The notes beneath the pieces were generated by a model. The model worked only from the letters and a program-made list of their open reading frames with translations, had not been told where the DNA came from and did not search any database. Below are positions 1 to 8,022 of a DNA stretch of 64,000 nucleotides, one piece after another. The stretch comes from Mesorhizobium opportunistum WSM2075 (GTDB lineage Bacteria > Pseudomonadota > Alphaproteobacteria > Rhizobiales > Rhizobiaceae): NCBI RefSeq assembly GCF_000176035.2, contig NC_015675.1, positions 1,116,001 to 1,180,000 on the forward strand, in the 5' to 3' direction. The position numbers and the translations under genes were made by a program. Numbering within the stretch: position 1 is the first letter of the stretch; each line of letters opens with the position of its first letter.

Positions 1-1
1 T

Positions 2-145
2 TTGCGCCAGTGGACGATCACCGATGCGCAGGGCAAGGACACCACGGTGATGATCTTCAACACCAAGGAAGGCGTCAGCTTCGCTCCCGACACCTTTGCC
101 ATCGACTATACGGCCAACCGCGAGCTGAATACGAAGACAAGGTAG
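2..145 (+). CDS. lolA: LolA-like outer-membrane lipoprotein carrier, C-terminal fragment
   Basis: The window opens inside a reading frame whose last 47 residues run from LRQWTITDAQGKDTT to a TAG stop. The alternation of short strands and the phrase 'QWTITDAQGKDTTVMIF' match the end of LolA-type periplasmic carriers, which ferry lipoproteins from the LolCDE exporter to the outer membrane. A LolA gene just ahead of xthA is common in Rhizobiales, which supports the call. Signal peptide and most of the fold lie outside the window, so identity rests on the tail and the context. Confidence 0.6.
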   Translation: MRQWTITDAQGKDTTVMIFNTKEGVSFAPDTFAIDYTANRELNTKTR

Positions 146-177
146 TTTCCGTCGCTGCGGCAAGGTTTTTGGGCGTT

Positions 178-351
178 AGCGCTGCCCCTCATCTGGCTGC
201 CGCCATCTTCTCCCCGTGAACGGGGAGAAGGACGCTGTCATCGCCGATTTCGCCAGTTGCAAGCGTTGAAAGAAGGCGCTGCGGCCCGGCCAGCTTCTTT
301 CTCTCCGTTTACGGGGAGAAATGCCCGGCAGGGCAATGAGGGGCGGCGCTG
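178..351. repeat. Rhizobial intergenic palindromic repeat (GGGGAGAAG type)
   Basis: This fills most of the 345-base gap between the lolA-like gene and xthA. The outer arms AGCGCTGCCCCTCAT and ATGAGGGGCGGCGCT are near-perfect inverted copies. Inside are two smaller hairpins built on TTCTCCCCGTGAACGGGGAG and TCTCCGTTTACGGGGAGA. The same style recurs at 41936-42065. I see no coding frame in the gap; it is a mobile-type intergenic mosaic that could fold in the transcript. Confidence 0.75.
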
Positions 352-490
352 AGATTGGCGGTTAGCACCCGCTTGTTTTTATATCGCGCGGCTGGCAGTA
401 GTTCAGGAACCAACTTCATAGGGCACAATGTCCTGTCCGGCCGTCCTAGAGCTGGCGGGGCTTGCTCTGCCCCGGACTGGATTCCCGCGC

Positions 491-1297
491 ATGCCCTTTT
501 CCATCGCCACCTGGAACATCAACTCCGTGCGCCTGCGCATGCCGATCGTCGAGCGCTTGCTGGTCGAGCAGGCGCCGGATGTGCTGTGCCTGCAGGAAAC
601 CAAGGTTCCCGACGAGCTGTTTCCGGAAAAGGCGTTCCGCAAGCTCGGCTATGAGCACATCGCCTTCCACGGCCAGAAGGGCTACCACGGCGTGGCGACG
701 GTGGCGCGGCGGCCGATCGCGGTGGTCGAGAAGCGCCGCTTTTGCGAGATCGAGGACAGCCGGCATCTGTCGGTGACGGTGCGGGCCGGCGGCAAGACGA
801 TCCTGGTGCACAATTTCTACGTCCCGGCGGGCGGCGACGAGCCAGATCCCGTGATCAACAAGAAATTCAAGCACAAGCTCGATTTCGTCGCCGAGATGAA
901 CGCCATCCGCGCCGAGCATGACGAGGTCTCGGCTTCGGTCCTGGTCGGCGACCTCAACATCGCGCCGCTCGAACATGATGTCTGGTCGCACAAGCAACTG
1001 CTCAACGTGGTCAGCCACACGCCGGTCGAGACCGAGAACTTCGAAGCGATGCGGCTGGCCGGCAATTGGATCGACCTGATGCGGCTCAACGTTCCATCAG
1101 AACAGAAACTCTACACCTGGTGGAGCTATCGCGCGCAGGACTGGGAAGCGTCGAACCGGGGCCGGCGGCTCGACCATGTCTGGTCGTCGCCGAACCTGGT
1201 GCCAAGCTTCACCGGCTACGAAATCCTGCGCCTGGCGCGCGGGTGGGAACGCCCGTCGGACCACGTGCCGGTGATTGCGCGGTTCGACCTGGACTGA
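491..1297 (+). CDS. xthA: Exodeoxyribonuclease III
   Basis: A 268-residue endonuclease/exonuclease/phosphatase-fold enzyme that cuts DNA at abasic sites and degrades 3' ends in base-excision repair. Visible motifs in order: TWNINSVR near the N-terminus, LCLQETK (metal-binding Glu), GYHGVAT, VGDLNIAP (catalytic Asp/Asn), RRLDHVW and the C-terminal SDHVPV (catalytic His). Length matches the family. The frame is open upstream to 428, but the ATG at 491 begins exactly at the conserved MPFSIATWNINS, so I use it. It stands alone, convergent with the broken GNAT gene. Confidence 0.95.
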   Translation: MPFSIATWNINSVRLRMPIVERLLVEQAPDVLCLQETKVPDELFPEKAFRKLGYEHIAFHGQKGYHGVATVARRPIAVVEKRRFCEIEDSRHLSVTVRAGGKTILVHNFYVPAGGDEPDPVINKKFKHKLDFVAEMNAIRAEHDEVSASVLVGDLNIAPLEHDVWSHKQLLNVVSHTPVETENFEAMRLAGNWIDLMRLNVPSEQKLYTWWSYRAQDWEASNRGRRLDHVWSSPNLVPSFTGYEILRLARGWERPSDHVPVIARFDLD

Positions 1298-1300
1298 TTA

Positions 1301-1785
1301 TCAGGGGCGATCTTCCCACTCCGGCCGCAGCTGCGCCATGACCAGTTCGTCACGATGCACACCCTGGAAAAACGCGCTGCCGTGCGCAATGCCTTCAGCC
1401 GTGAAGCCGACAGCCTCATAGGCACGCCGCGCGCGGTGGTTGTCCGGGAAAAGACTGATGCAGAGCCGATAGGCTCGGTTTCGACAAATACCCGGTCGAC
1501 CGCCGCCGCCAGCAGCATTCTGCCTTGGCCCTGCCCCGGGGTGACGACGGCCATGCGCTTGACCAGTGTCACCCGTTCGGCGGAAGCCCAATCGCGCAGG
1601 ATCACGAAGCCAATCGGCACGGAACCAGCGATCCCAACGAAATAGGCATGGCTGTCATCGCCAAGTGCTTTGCAATGGCGCGCTTCGTCCCAGCGCCCGA
1701 CGAATGCGTCGTAGCCCTCGCGCCGTTCGGTCGCCATGATGAAAGGCAGGTCGGTTTCGGTGGCGCGAACAAGCTGGAAATCCAC
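1301..1785 (-). pseudogene. GNAT acetyltransferase, disrupted by a frameshift
   Basis: The N-terminal half (from MDFQLVRATETDLPFIM to VDRVFVETE) and the C-terminal half (from AYRLCISLFPDNHRARRAYE to EWEDRP) lie in two different minus-strand frames that meet near position 1474. Joined, they make one ordinary GNAT protein of about 161 residues with the acetyl-CoA loop region (VVTPGQGQGRMLL) and the late N-x-R-A-x-x-A-Y-E motif. Inserting one base (GAGCC to GAGGCC on the coding strand) restores the frame. As written, the product loses the last part of its acetyl-CoA site. A sequencing or assembly error would look the same. Confidence 0.8.
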
Positions 1786-1798
1786 GTGCTTCTCCCGC

Positions 1799-2254
1799 TC
1801 ACTCCGAAAAGCGCGGCGCCAGTTTCTCGATGCGGCGGATCATCGCCTGGAATTCCTCGGATATGCGCTCATGCAACTTCACCGCGACTTCCGGATATTC
1901 CTCCAGGATGCGGCGGAACATCTTGCGGCTGAGCCGGATCACTTCCGAGTCGATCTCGGCCGACGCGCTGGTCAACCGGTTGGTGTCGGCGATCAACGCC
2001 AGTTCGCTGAGCATGGTACCGGGGCCGACCTTGCCGATCGGGATGCGTTCACCGTTCTGTTCGCGATAGAGCACGATGAGGCCGCTGACGACGACATAGG
2101 CCGAGTCAGCGACGTCGTCTTCACGGTAAAGCTTGTGGTTGGCCTGCAAAAAGGTGGTTTCGGCGCCGAAGGCGAGTAGGCGCAACTGTTCCTGCGTGAA
2201 GCCCTCGAAGAGCCTCACGGCGGACAGGATGCGGATGTCGTCATCCAACGCCAT
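1799..2254 (-). CDS. Stand-alone cyclic nucleotide-binding domain protein
   Basis: A 151-residue protein made of one cNMP-binding (CAP-type) beta-roll. The phosphate-binding cassette is at about residues 80-100 (GPGTMLSELALIADTNRLTS, with an Arg in the usual place), followed by a C-helix (MFRRILEEYPEVAVKLHERI). There is no helix-turn-helix, so it is not a Crp/Fnr transcription factor; it probably works as a small regulatory or adaptor subunit. It lies downstream of the OmpR-type regulator on the same strand. In Brucella the OtpR gene is followed by a gene annotated as a cAMP-dependent protein kinase regulatory subunit, which fits this pair. Confidence 0.85.
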   Translation of the reverse strand: MALDDDIRILSAVRLFEGFTQEQLRLLAFGAETTFLQANHKLYREDDVADSAYVVVSGLIVLYREQNGERIPIGKVGPGTMLSELALIADTNRLTSASAEIDSEVIRLSRKMFRRILEEYPEVAVKLHERISEEFQAMIRRIEKLAPRFSE

Positions 2255-2376
2255 CTCTAGCTGCGTCCCCGAACGGTCAGTCCAATCCCTCCTTCACGAG
2301 CAGACCCTGAATCCCCTCCGACAGGATCGTACCCGAAAGCGGTCCCGCCCAGACCGCTCATTGGATAATGAAATGC

Positions 2377-3060
2377 TTAAGGAACCAGCTTGTAGCCACC
2401 GCTTTCTGTCACAAGAATTTCCGCATTGGAAGGATCGCGCTCGATCTTCTGGCGCAACCGGTAGACATGGGTTTCCAGCGTGTGCGTGGTGACGCCGGAA
2501 TTGTAGCCCCAGACCTCTTCGAGCAGCACGTCGCGTGTCACCACCTTCTGGTCGGCGCGATAGAGATATTTGATGATCGAGGCTTCCTTTTCCGTCAGCC
2601 GCACCTTGGCGCCCCGCGGGTCGATGAGCAGCTTCTGGCTGGGCTTGAAGGTGTAGGGACCGACCGAGAAGGTGGCGTCCTCGCTCTGCTCATGCTGGCG
2701 CAGCTGCGCGCGGATGCGTGCCAGAAGCACCGCGAAGCGGAACGGCTTCGTCACATAGTCATTGGCGCCGGCCTCGAGACCGAGAATCGTGTCCGAATCG
2801 GTGTCGTGGCCGGTCAGCATGATGATGGGCGCCTTGTAGCCGCCCTTGCGCAGGATCTTCACCGCCTCTCGGCCATCCATGTCGGGGAGGCCGACATCCA
2901 TGATGAGCAGATCGATGAGGCCGCCGCGCGCCGTGTTGACGCCTTTTGCCGCAGTCGATTCCTGCAGCACGTCGAATTCCTCGTAGAGGGACAATTGCTC
3001 GACCAGTGTGCCGCGCAGGTCGTCATCGTCGTCGACGATCAGGATGGTGCGTGAAGTCAT
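2377..3060 (-). CDS. cenR: OmpR-family response regulator, CenR/OtpR-like
   Basis: A 227-residue response regulator. The receiver domain (about residues 1-120) has the acidic pocket IVDDDDDL, the phospho-acceptor Asp in LLIMDVGLPDMDG, the Thr in MLTGHD and the Lys in VTKPF. The C-terminal winged helix (about 130-227) is OmpR type, ending in THTLETHVYRLRQKIERD. The sequence and the following cNMP-binding gene recall CenR of Caulobacter and OtpR/CenR of Brucella, which act on the cell envelope; the exact orthology is inferred. No sensor kinase is adjacent. It is divergent from the L,D-transpeptidase, a cell-wall gene and so a plausible target. Confidence 0.8.
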   Translation of the reverse strand: MTSRTILIVDDDDDLRGTLVEQLSLYEEFDVLQESTAAKGVNTARGGLIDLLIMDVGLPDMDGREAVKILRKGGYKAPIIMLTGHDTDSDTILGLEAGANDYVTKPFRFAVLLARIRAQLRQHEQSEDATFSVGPYTFKPSQKLLIDPRGAKVRLTEKEASIIKYLYRADQKVVTRDVLLEEVWGYNSGVTTHTLETHVYRLRQKIERDPSNAEILVTESGGYKLVP

Positions 3061-3156
3061 GGATCAATCCGTTGTTTTGAAAAGTGAATTCAGTTGACCG
3101 CTGCGTATTTATGCGGAAGCTGGCCGGCACAACAGCCGATCACAGTGATTTGTTCC

Positions 3157-3854
<698 letters not shown>

Positions 3855-3879
3855 GTTACGCGTCGATGCCGTCTAATTT

Positions 3880-3909
3880 CCCTACTCCCTACTCCCTACT
3901 CCCTACTCC
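3880..3909 (-). repeat. (CCCTACT)4 heptamer tandem array
   Basis: Four perfect copies of CCCTACT (3880-3907) plus two further bases. Read on the minus strand the unit is AGTAGGG, one base different from the AGTAGGC phase of the upstream array, so the two arrays form a large imperfect inverted repeat about 25 bases apart. The stop of the minus-strand DUF1127 gene (3903-3905) is the TAG in the copy nearest that gene. Confidence 0.95.
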
Positions 3910-4148
3910 TTTCGCCTGGGCTGTTGCCAGCCGATGTCGAGAAGGCCCAGCCGGCCCATCTCGCGGTCCATTGCCCGGGCGACGTCCTTGCGGCCGGCGC
4001 CGATATCGCGCAGTTGGCGATCGGACAGGTCCTCGACGTTCTGGTGCGGAAGATTGACGGCTACCCTGGCTTGACGCAGCCAGGCACGGATCGCCGCCAG
4101 CCGGGCCGGGCGGGCGGCATATGCAGGATGAAAAGCGGTGTGAGACAT
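3903..4148 (-). CDS. DUF1127 family small basic protein
   Basis: An 81-residue basic protein. The DUF1127 core is LSDRQLRDIGAGRKDVARAM at about residues 46-65, preceded by an arginine-rich helix. Small DUF1127 proteins in other alphaproteobacteria affect phosphate/carbon metabolism and RNA turnover; the role of this one is unknown. I start at ATG 4148 (MSHTAF); an ATG at 4175 adds nine residues, and neither has a convincing ribosome-binding site. The stop lies inside the CCCTACT array. It is divergent from the LysR gene. Confidence 0.8.
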   Translation of the reverse strand: MSHTAFHPAYAARPARLAAIRAWLRQARVAVNLPHQNVEDLSDRQLRDIGAGRKDVARAMDREMGRLGLLDIGWQQPRRKE

Positions 4149-4167
4149 GATGGCATCCGTTCGTCCG

Positions 4168-4201
4168 GACATCAAATCCGGTTTGATGGTGTTTCGATGT
4201 C
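4168..4201. promoter_or_regulatory. Nested dyad upstream of DUF1127 and lysR
   Basis: A perfect inverted repeat CATCAAA-N5-TTTGATG (4170-4188) sits inside a wider GACATC...GATGTC pair (4168-4201). It overlaps the possible upstream start of the DUF1127 gene and precedes lysR by about 110 bases, so it could be an operator used by the LysR protein or a hairpin. Function is not shown by the sequence. Confidence 0.35.
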
Positions 4202-4313
4202 CCCATCATGCCCGATTGAAATCTTGGGAGGAAACGAGTAGTTTTTGCTCGATCATCAAGTTTTCTTTGAGGATTGAGAGCGCCATGGACCGCTTCGCCG
4301 AGATCCCCCGCTG

Positions 4314-5246
4314 ATGGCGACCCTGCTGCCGGGAACGCGGGCGCTGAGGACGCTGGAGGCGGCGGCCAGGCACCTCAATTTCACCCGTGCCGCCGACGAG
4401 CTTGGCCTGACGCCGGCCGCGGTCAGCCATCAGATCAAGGAAATCGAGGATCAGCTCGGCATCGTGCTTTTCACGCGCACCAGCCGCACGATCCGGCTGA
4501 CGGAGGCCGGCACGGTGCTGTTCGAGGCCGCGACCGATGCGCTCGACCTGCTTGGCCGGGCCGCCATGCGGGCGCGCAAGATAGCGCGTGGGACGGAATT
4601 TCTGAAGGTGACGCTGGACGCCCAGTTCGCGACAAAATGGCTGATGCGGCGGGTCGAGGATTTTCGCAAGCAGCGGCCGGGCATCGAGCTCCGGTTCGAC
4701 ATCGCCTACGGGCTGCGCGATTTCGATCTTGACGATGTCGATGTCGGCATCCGTTTCGGCGCCGGCAAATATCCGGGGCTGTGCGCGCACCGCCTGTTCG
4801 ACAACGTCATCATTCCAGTGTGCAGCCCGGGCCTTTTGGCGTCCGGGCCGCCCTTGCGCGAGCCGCGCGATCTCTTCCATCACACGCTTGCCCATATCGA
4901 GTGGGCGCGCCAGGGCGTGACATGGCCAAACTGGCGCATGTGGATGGCGGCGGCCGGCGTCGACGATTTCGACAACAGCCGGACAATCGTCTTCGTCAAT
5001 TCCTCGGATGCCATCCAGGCGGCGATCGACGGCAACGCCGTCGCGCTCGCCGATTTCGCCATGGTGGCCAACGACCTGTCCGAGGGCCGGCTGGTGCGGC
5101 CTTTCGAGCTTGGCATCAAGGTCGCGCCCGAATTCGCCTATTTCCTGGTCTATCCCCAAGCCATGGCCGACGACCCGCGCATCGTCGCCTTTCGCGACTG
5201 GATCCTGGAGGAAGTGGCCAGGACGCGCACGACGGACAGGGCATAG
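4314..5246 (+). CDS. LysR-family transcriptional regulator, GcvA-like
   Basis: A 310-residue LysR protein. The N-terminal winged helix is textbook: LRTLEAAARHLNFTRAADEL, then GLTPAAVSHQIKEIEDQLG and LFTRTSRTIRLTEAG. The effector domain follows from about residue 90. The opening ATLLPGTRALRTLEAAARHL and the WPNWRMWMAAAGV stretch resemble the GcvA subgroup. The ATG at 4314 gives the standard start. There is no obvious divergent target enzyme: the minus-strand neighbour is the small DUF1127 gene, and the next gene, also minus strand, is a glycosyltransferase. Confidence 0.92.
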   Translation: MATLLPGTRALRTLEAAARHLNFTRAADELGLTPAAVSHQIKEIEDQLGIVLFTRTSRTIRLTEAGTVLFEAATDALDLLGRAAMRARKIARGTEFLKVTLDAQFATKWLMRRVEDFRKQRPGIELRFDIAYGLRDFDLDDVDVGIRFGAGKYPGLCAHRLFDNVIIPVCSPGLLASGPPLREPRDLFHHTLAHIEWARQGVTWPNWRMWMAAAGVDDFDNSRTIVFVNSSDAIQAAIDGNAVALADFAMVANDLSEGRLVRPFELGIKVAPEFAYFLVYPQAMADDPRIVAFRDWILEEVARTRTTDRA

Positions 5247-5261
5247 GCCGTCAATTCCCGC

Positions 5262-6005
5262 TCACGACCGGGCGTTGTGGCCGAAGATCATGCGGGTGTA
5301 TTTCTTCCACTTCCATTTCAGTTTCTTGTAGAGAAGCGGATGCGGTTTGCCGGCAACGGAGGTGTGGAAAGCTCCGTTTTCGCTGCCTTGCTCGACGATC
5401 GGGCGTTCGAACCACAGCATTTCAACACCCAATTCCTCATCCATCTGTTCGGCCAGATGGTCGATCACCGTGGATATCTTGTTGCGGGCGATCCAGGCGC
5501 AACGCGCTTCGGCGGCCGGGCGGGTGATGAGGTAGGAATCCGCGCATCTGGCATGCAGCGCGGGGTAGAGCCTTTGACCCTTCCGCAATTTCCAGCTCGG
5601 CGTGTAGTAGTTGCTGCCATTGCCGAGATAGATGACGGCCTTGCGGTCGGGGCTGCCGAGTTCGGCCAGTCCCTGGCGGAACTTGGCGACAAAGTCGCGA
5701 GCGAGGAAAACGTCGTCCTCGAACACCAGGCAATAGGGCAGGTCGGTTTCGAGGAAATCGCGCCAGATGCCGACATGCTTCAGCGCCAGCGAGACGGCAG
5801 GCGGGTGGACAAAGCCGGGAGCGACCAGTTCGGCGCGGATCTCCGGGGTGACGTCTGGGCGGTCCCATTCGGTGTAGAAGTAGACCGGCACGCCGCGCCG
5901 CTCGAACTCGCGCACGATGTGCCGGCGCCGGTCGTCATAGCCTTGCTTGACGTGACAGACGCGGGTGAACACCAGGTCGCGCGGAAATCCGGACTCATCC
6001 GCCAT
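5262..6005 (-). CDS. Glycosyltransferase family 25 (LPS-type) protein
   Basis: A 247-residue GT25 enzyme, a family that adds galactose-type sugars to lipopolysaccharide or surface glycans in the cytoplasm. The N-terminal DLVFTRVCHVKQGYDDRRRHI and the acidic CLVFEDDVFLA motif (nucleotide-sugar/metal site, about residue 95) support the call. The C-terminus is strongly basic (KLKWKWKKYTRM), as in membrane-surface enzymes. I use the ATG at 6005; a TTG at 6011 would add two residues. It has no glycan operon around it. Confidence 0.85.
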   Translation of the reverse strand: MADESGFPRDLVFTRVCHVKQGYDDRRRHIVREFERRGVPVYFYTEWDRPDVTPEIRAELVAPGFVHPPAVSLALKHVGIWRDFLETDLPYCLVFEDDVFLARDFVAKFRQGLAELGSPDRKAVIYLGNGSNYYTPSWKLRKGQRLYPALHARCADSYLITRPAAEARCAWIARNKISTVIDHLAEQMDEELGVEMLWFERPIVEQGSENGAFHTSVAGKPHPLLYKKLKWKWKKYTRMIFGHNARS

Positions 6006-6020
6006 CGTCAACCCGTCGTC

Positions 6021-6437
6021 TCAGCTTGCCACGGCGCCGAACCAGCCGATCACCGCACCGATGATCAGCAAGACACCCAGCCAATGGCCGCCGTCGATGA
6101 GGGTCAGGTCCCAGCCGAAATTCTCGTAGCGATGGTTGACCGAAAGCGTCGTGGCGACGAAACCCAGCCAAAGCACGAAGCCGAAGACAAGGCCGGCAAG
6201 CCATGTCGGCTCACCACCGGTCATCGCGCCGACGACCAGGGCCATGATGGTGGCCATGACCAGTTCGGCGATGAAGCTGACGACGAAGGGCAGCGGTGAT
6301 TTCTTAATCGTCGCCGGATCGAGCTTGGCGGCTTTGAGCCACGGCTTGCTCAACGTCATGTACCAGGCCGCGCCGAACAACCAGGCAACGATAGCGGCGG
6401 CGATCACCGCCAGCCAGTTCACTGCTGAAAAATCCAT
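6021..6437 (-). CDS. DUF1761 family membrane protein
   Basis: A 138-residue protein with four hydrophobic segments: near residues 5-25, 50-70, 78-100 and 118-137. The start VNWLAVIAAAIVAWLFGAAWY and the central KKSPLPFVVSFIAELVMA are typical of DUF1761, a small inner-membrane family without a known function. The two genes share a strand with GT25 downstream (15-base gap), so they may be co-transcribed. Confidence 0.85.
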   Translation of the reverse strand: MDFSAVNWLAVIAAAIVAWLFGAAWYMTLSKPWLKAAKLDPATIKKSPLPFVVSFIAELVMATIMALVVGAMTGGEPTWLAGLVFGFVLWLGFVATTLSVNHRYENFGWDLTLIDGGHWLGVLLIIGAVIGWFGAVAS

Positions 6438-6448
6438 GAGCTTCCCCC

Positions 6449-6575
6449 TCCAGAGCGTTTCACCGTTTCATGGAAACGGCGAACCGCTCCAACTCTTTAT
6501 TTTGACGCAATTCCAGACGGAAAACCGCTCACACTTTTCCTGGAATTGCTCCAGATACAAATTCATGGAAACGCC
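6449..6575. repeat. Rhizobiales intergenic repeat (AGAGCGTTTCACCGTTTCATG type)
   Basis: The gap between the DUF1761 gene and the methyltransferase gene is almost filled by a sequence with GTTTCACCGTTTCATGGAAAC, ATTCCAG...CTGGAAT and GCTCCAG segments that pair with one another. I recognise this as a common dispersed Rhizobiales intergenic repeat. It may be a folded transcript element; nothing in it codes. Confidence 0.6.
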
Positions 6576-7246
6576 TGTTCGGCGACGGCGTCAAGCAGTC
6601 GCCAGACAGTCGTGCGCTTTACCTCGGCATCCTCGAGCGCCCGCGTCACCGGGACTTCGTAGACGCCAAGCGGCTCCAGCCCCGATCGCGGCAGATAGGA
6701 GCGGCCGGGATCGCCGACCAGGATATCGGCACCGCGCCGTTTGAGAACCGAGAACCAAGGCATCAGCCGGTCGGCGAAAGGCTTGTCGTAGAAGACGTCG
6801 CCGGCGAGGATCACGTCCCAGCCCGCATCGGTGCCGACACAGTCCGTGCCGAGGAATTGGACCTGGACATTATTGGCCCCGCTGTTGAGACGGATCGCGG
6901 TGGCGCAGAACGGATCGACGTCGGCGGCCATCACCTTCGCGGCGCCCGCTTTGGCGGCGGCGATGGCGACGAGGCCGGAGCCCGAGGCAAAATCGAGCAC
7001 GCGCTTGCCCCGCACGGTACCGGGATTGTCAATGACATGGCGGGCGAGGCCCTGGCCGCCGGCCCAGGCAAATGCCCAGAAGGGCGGCGGCAGGCCGATC
7101 TCGACCAGTTCGTCCTCGGTCCGCTGCCAGAGATCGTGCGCTTCGTCGGCGAGGTGCAGAAGAATCTCCGGCACATGCGGCGGCGCCATCAGTGCCGTAT
7201 TGTCGAGGATGAATTTTTGCGCGCTGTTTGGCGTGAGTACCGTCAC
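6563..7246 (-). CDS. Class I SAM methyltransferase, ETFB-lysine methyltransferase-like
   Basis: A 227-residue methyltransferase. Motif I is VLDFASGSGLVAIAAAKAGA (about residues 85-104), followed by ADVDPFCATAIRLN (motif II) and the post-I motif DVILAGDVFYD. PPFWAFAWAGGQGLARH near residue 60 is typical of the ETFB/METTL20-type protein lysine methyltransferases. The start is GTG at 7246, overlapping the TGA of the EVE gene by three bases (GTGA), so the two are translationally coupled. The frame is open further upstream through the EVE gene, but that part is a shadow. Confidence 0.85.
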   Translation of the reverse strand: MTVLTPNSAQKFILDNTALMAPPHVPEILLHLADEAHDLWQRTEDELVEIGLPPPFWAFAWAGGQGLARHVIDNPGTVRGKRVLDFASGSGLVAIAAAKAGAAKVMAADVDPFCATAIRLNSGANNVQVQFLGTDCVGTDAGWDVILAGDVFYDKPFADRLMPWFSVLKRRGADILVGDPGRSYLPRSGLEPLGVYEVPVTRALEDAEVKRTTVWRLLDAVAEQAFP

Positions 7247-7668
7247 GGAGCGGGCGTCAGGCCGCCCATGCGGCAGACTTCCTTCCATTCGGCCGGGGTC
7301 ACCGGCTGCACGGAAAGCCGTCCGAGCCGCACCAGCGCCATGTCGGCGAGTTTTGGGTTGGCCTTCACCTCCTCGAGCGTCGGCGGGTTCGGCATGTCCC
7401 TGACCGCACGGATGTCGACGCATTCCCAGCGCGGGTCGTCGGTCGTGCTGTCGGGATGGGCGAGCGCGCAGACTTCGGCGATGCCGACCACGTTCAGCCC
7501 TTCGTTGGAATGGTAGAAGAAGCCGAGATCGCCGATCTGCATGGCCTTCATATTGTTGCGGGCGGCATAGTTGCGCACGCCGTCCCATTGCGTGCCGGCC
7601 TTGCCCTTGGCCTTCAACGCCTCGAAGGAGAAGACCGAGGGTTCGGATTTGAACAGCCAGTAGTTCAT
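7243..7668 (-). CDS. EVE domain-containing protein
   Basis: A 141-residue single-domain EVE (PUA-like) protein. Motifs are NYWLFKSEPSVFSFE at the start, WDGVRNYAARNNMKAM (binding pocket) and FFYHSN...VVGIAEV. Such domains bind modified bases in DNA or RNA, but single-domain housekeeping forms in alphaproteobacteria have no settled role. The gene overlaps the methyltransferase and lies 35 bases downstream of the YciI gene, which suggests one operon. Confidence 0.93.
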   Translation of the reverse strand: MNYWLFKSEPSVFSFEALKAKGKAGTQWDGVRNYAARNNMKAMQIGDLGFFYHSNEGLNVVGIAEVCALAHPDSTTDDPRWECVDIRAVRDMPNPPTLEEVKANPKLADMALVRLGRLSVQPVTPAEWKEVCRMGGLTPAP

Positions 7669-7703
7669 TCTTTTTGCTCCTCCTTGCGCACCAGCGAGCA
7701 GGA

Positions 7704-8000
7704 TTAACTAACCGCAGGCTTGTTGAAGGTCCAGTTCCACTGGCGGATTTCGACGCTTTCGAACAGCCCGGCCTTGGCGTAGGGATCGGCTGCCGACAAA
7801 GCCTGCGCTCCCGCCAAATCCGGCGCCTCGACGACGACGAGGCTGCCATTGGGCTTGCCGTCGGCATCGAGGAACGGGCCGGCAAAGGCCAGCTTTTTTT
7901 CAGCATTCAATCCTTCGAGAAAAGCGACATGCTCGGGCCGCGTGTCGAGGCGCACCTGCAGGCTTCCCGGTCTGTCCTTGCAAACAAAAGCAAACAGCAT
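7704..8000 (-). CDS. YciI-like protein
   Basis: A 98-residue dimeric alpha-beta barrel protein of the YciI family, starting MLFAFVCKDRPGSLQVRLDTRPEH and containing AGPFLDADGKPNGSLVVVEA and DPYAKAGLFESVEIRQW. The conserved His in RPEH and Asp in ADPYAKAGLF are present. Biochemical role is unclear in most bacteria. It is followed by the EVE and methyltransferase genes and preceded (22 bases) by gpsA, so the run from tsaD to the methyltransferase may be one transcript. Confidence 0.9.
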   Translation of the reverse strand: MLFAFVCKDRPGSLQVRLDTRPEHVAFLEGLNAEKKLAFAGPFLDADGKPNGSLVVVEAPDLAGAQALSAADPYAKAGLFESVEIRQWNWTFNKPAVS

Positions 8001-8022
8001 GGTCTTCTCCCTTGTCGTCAGA

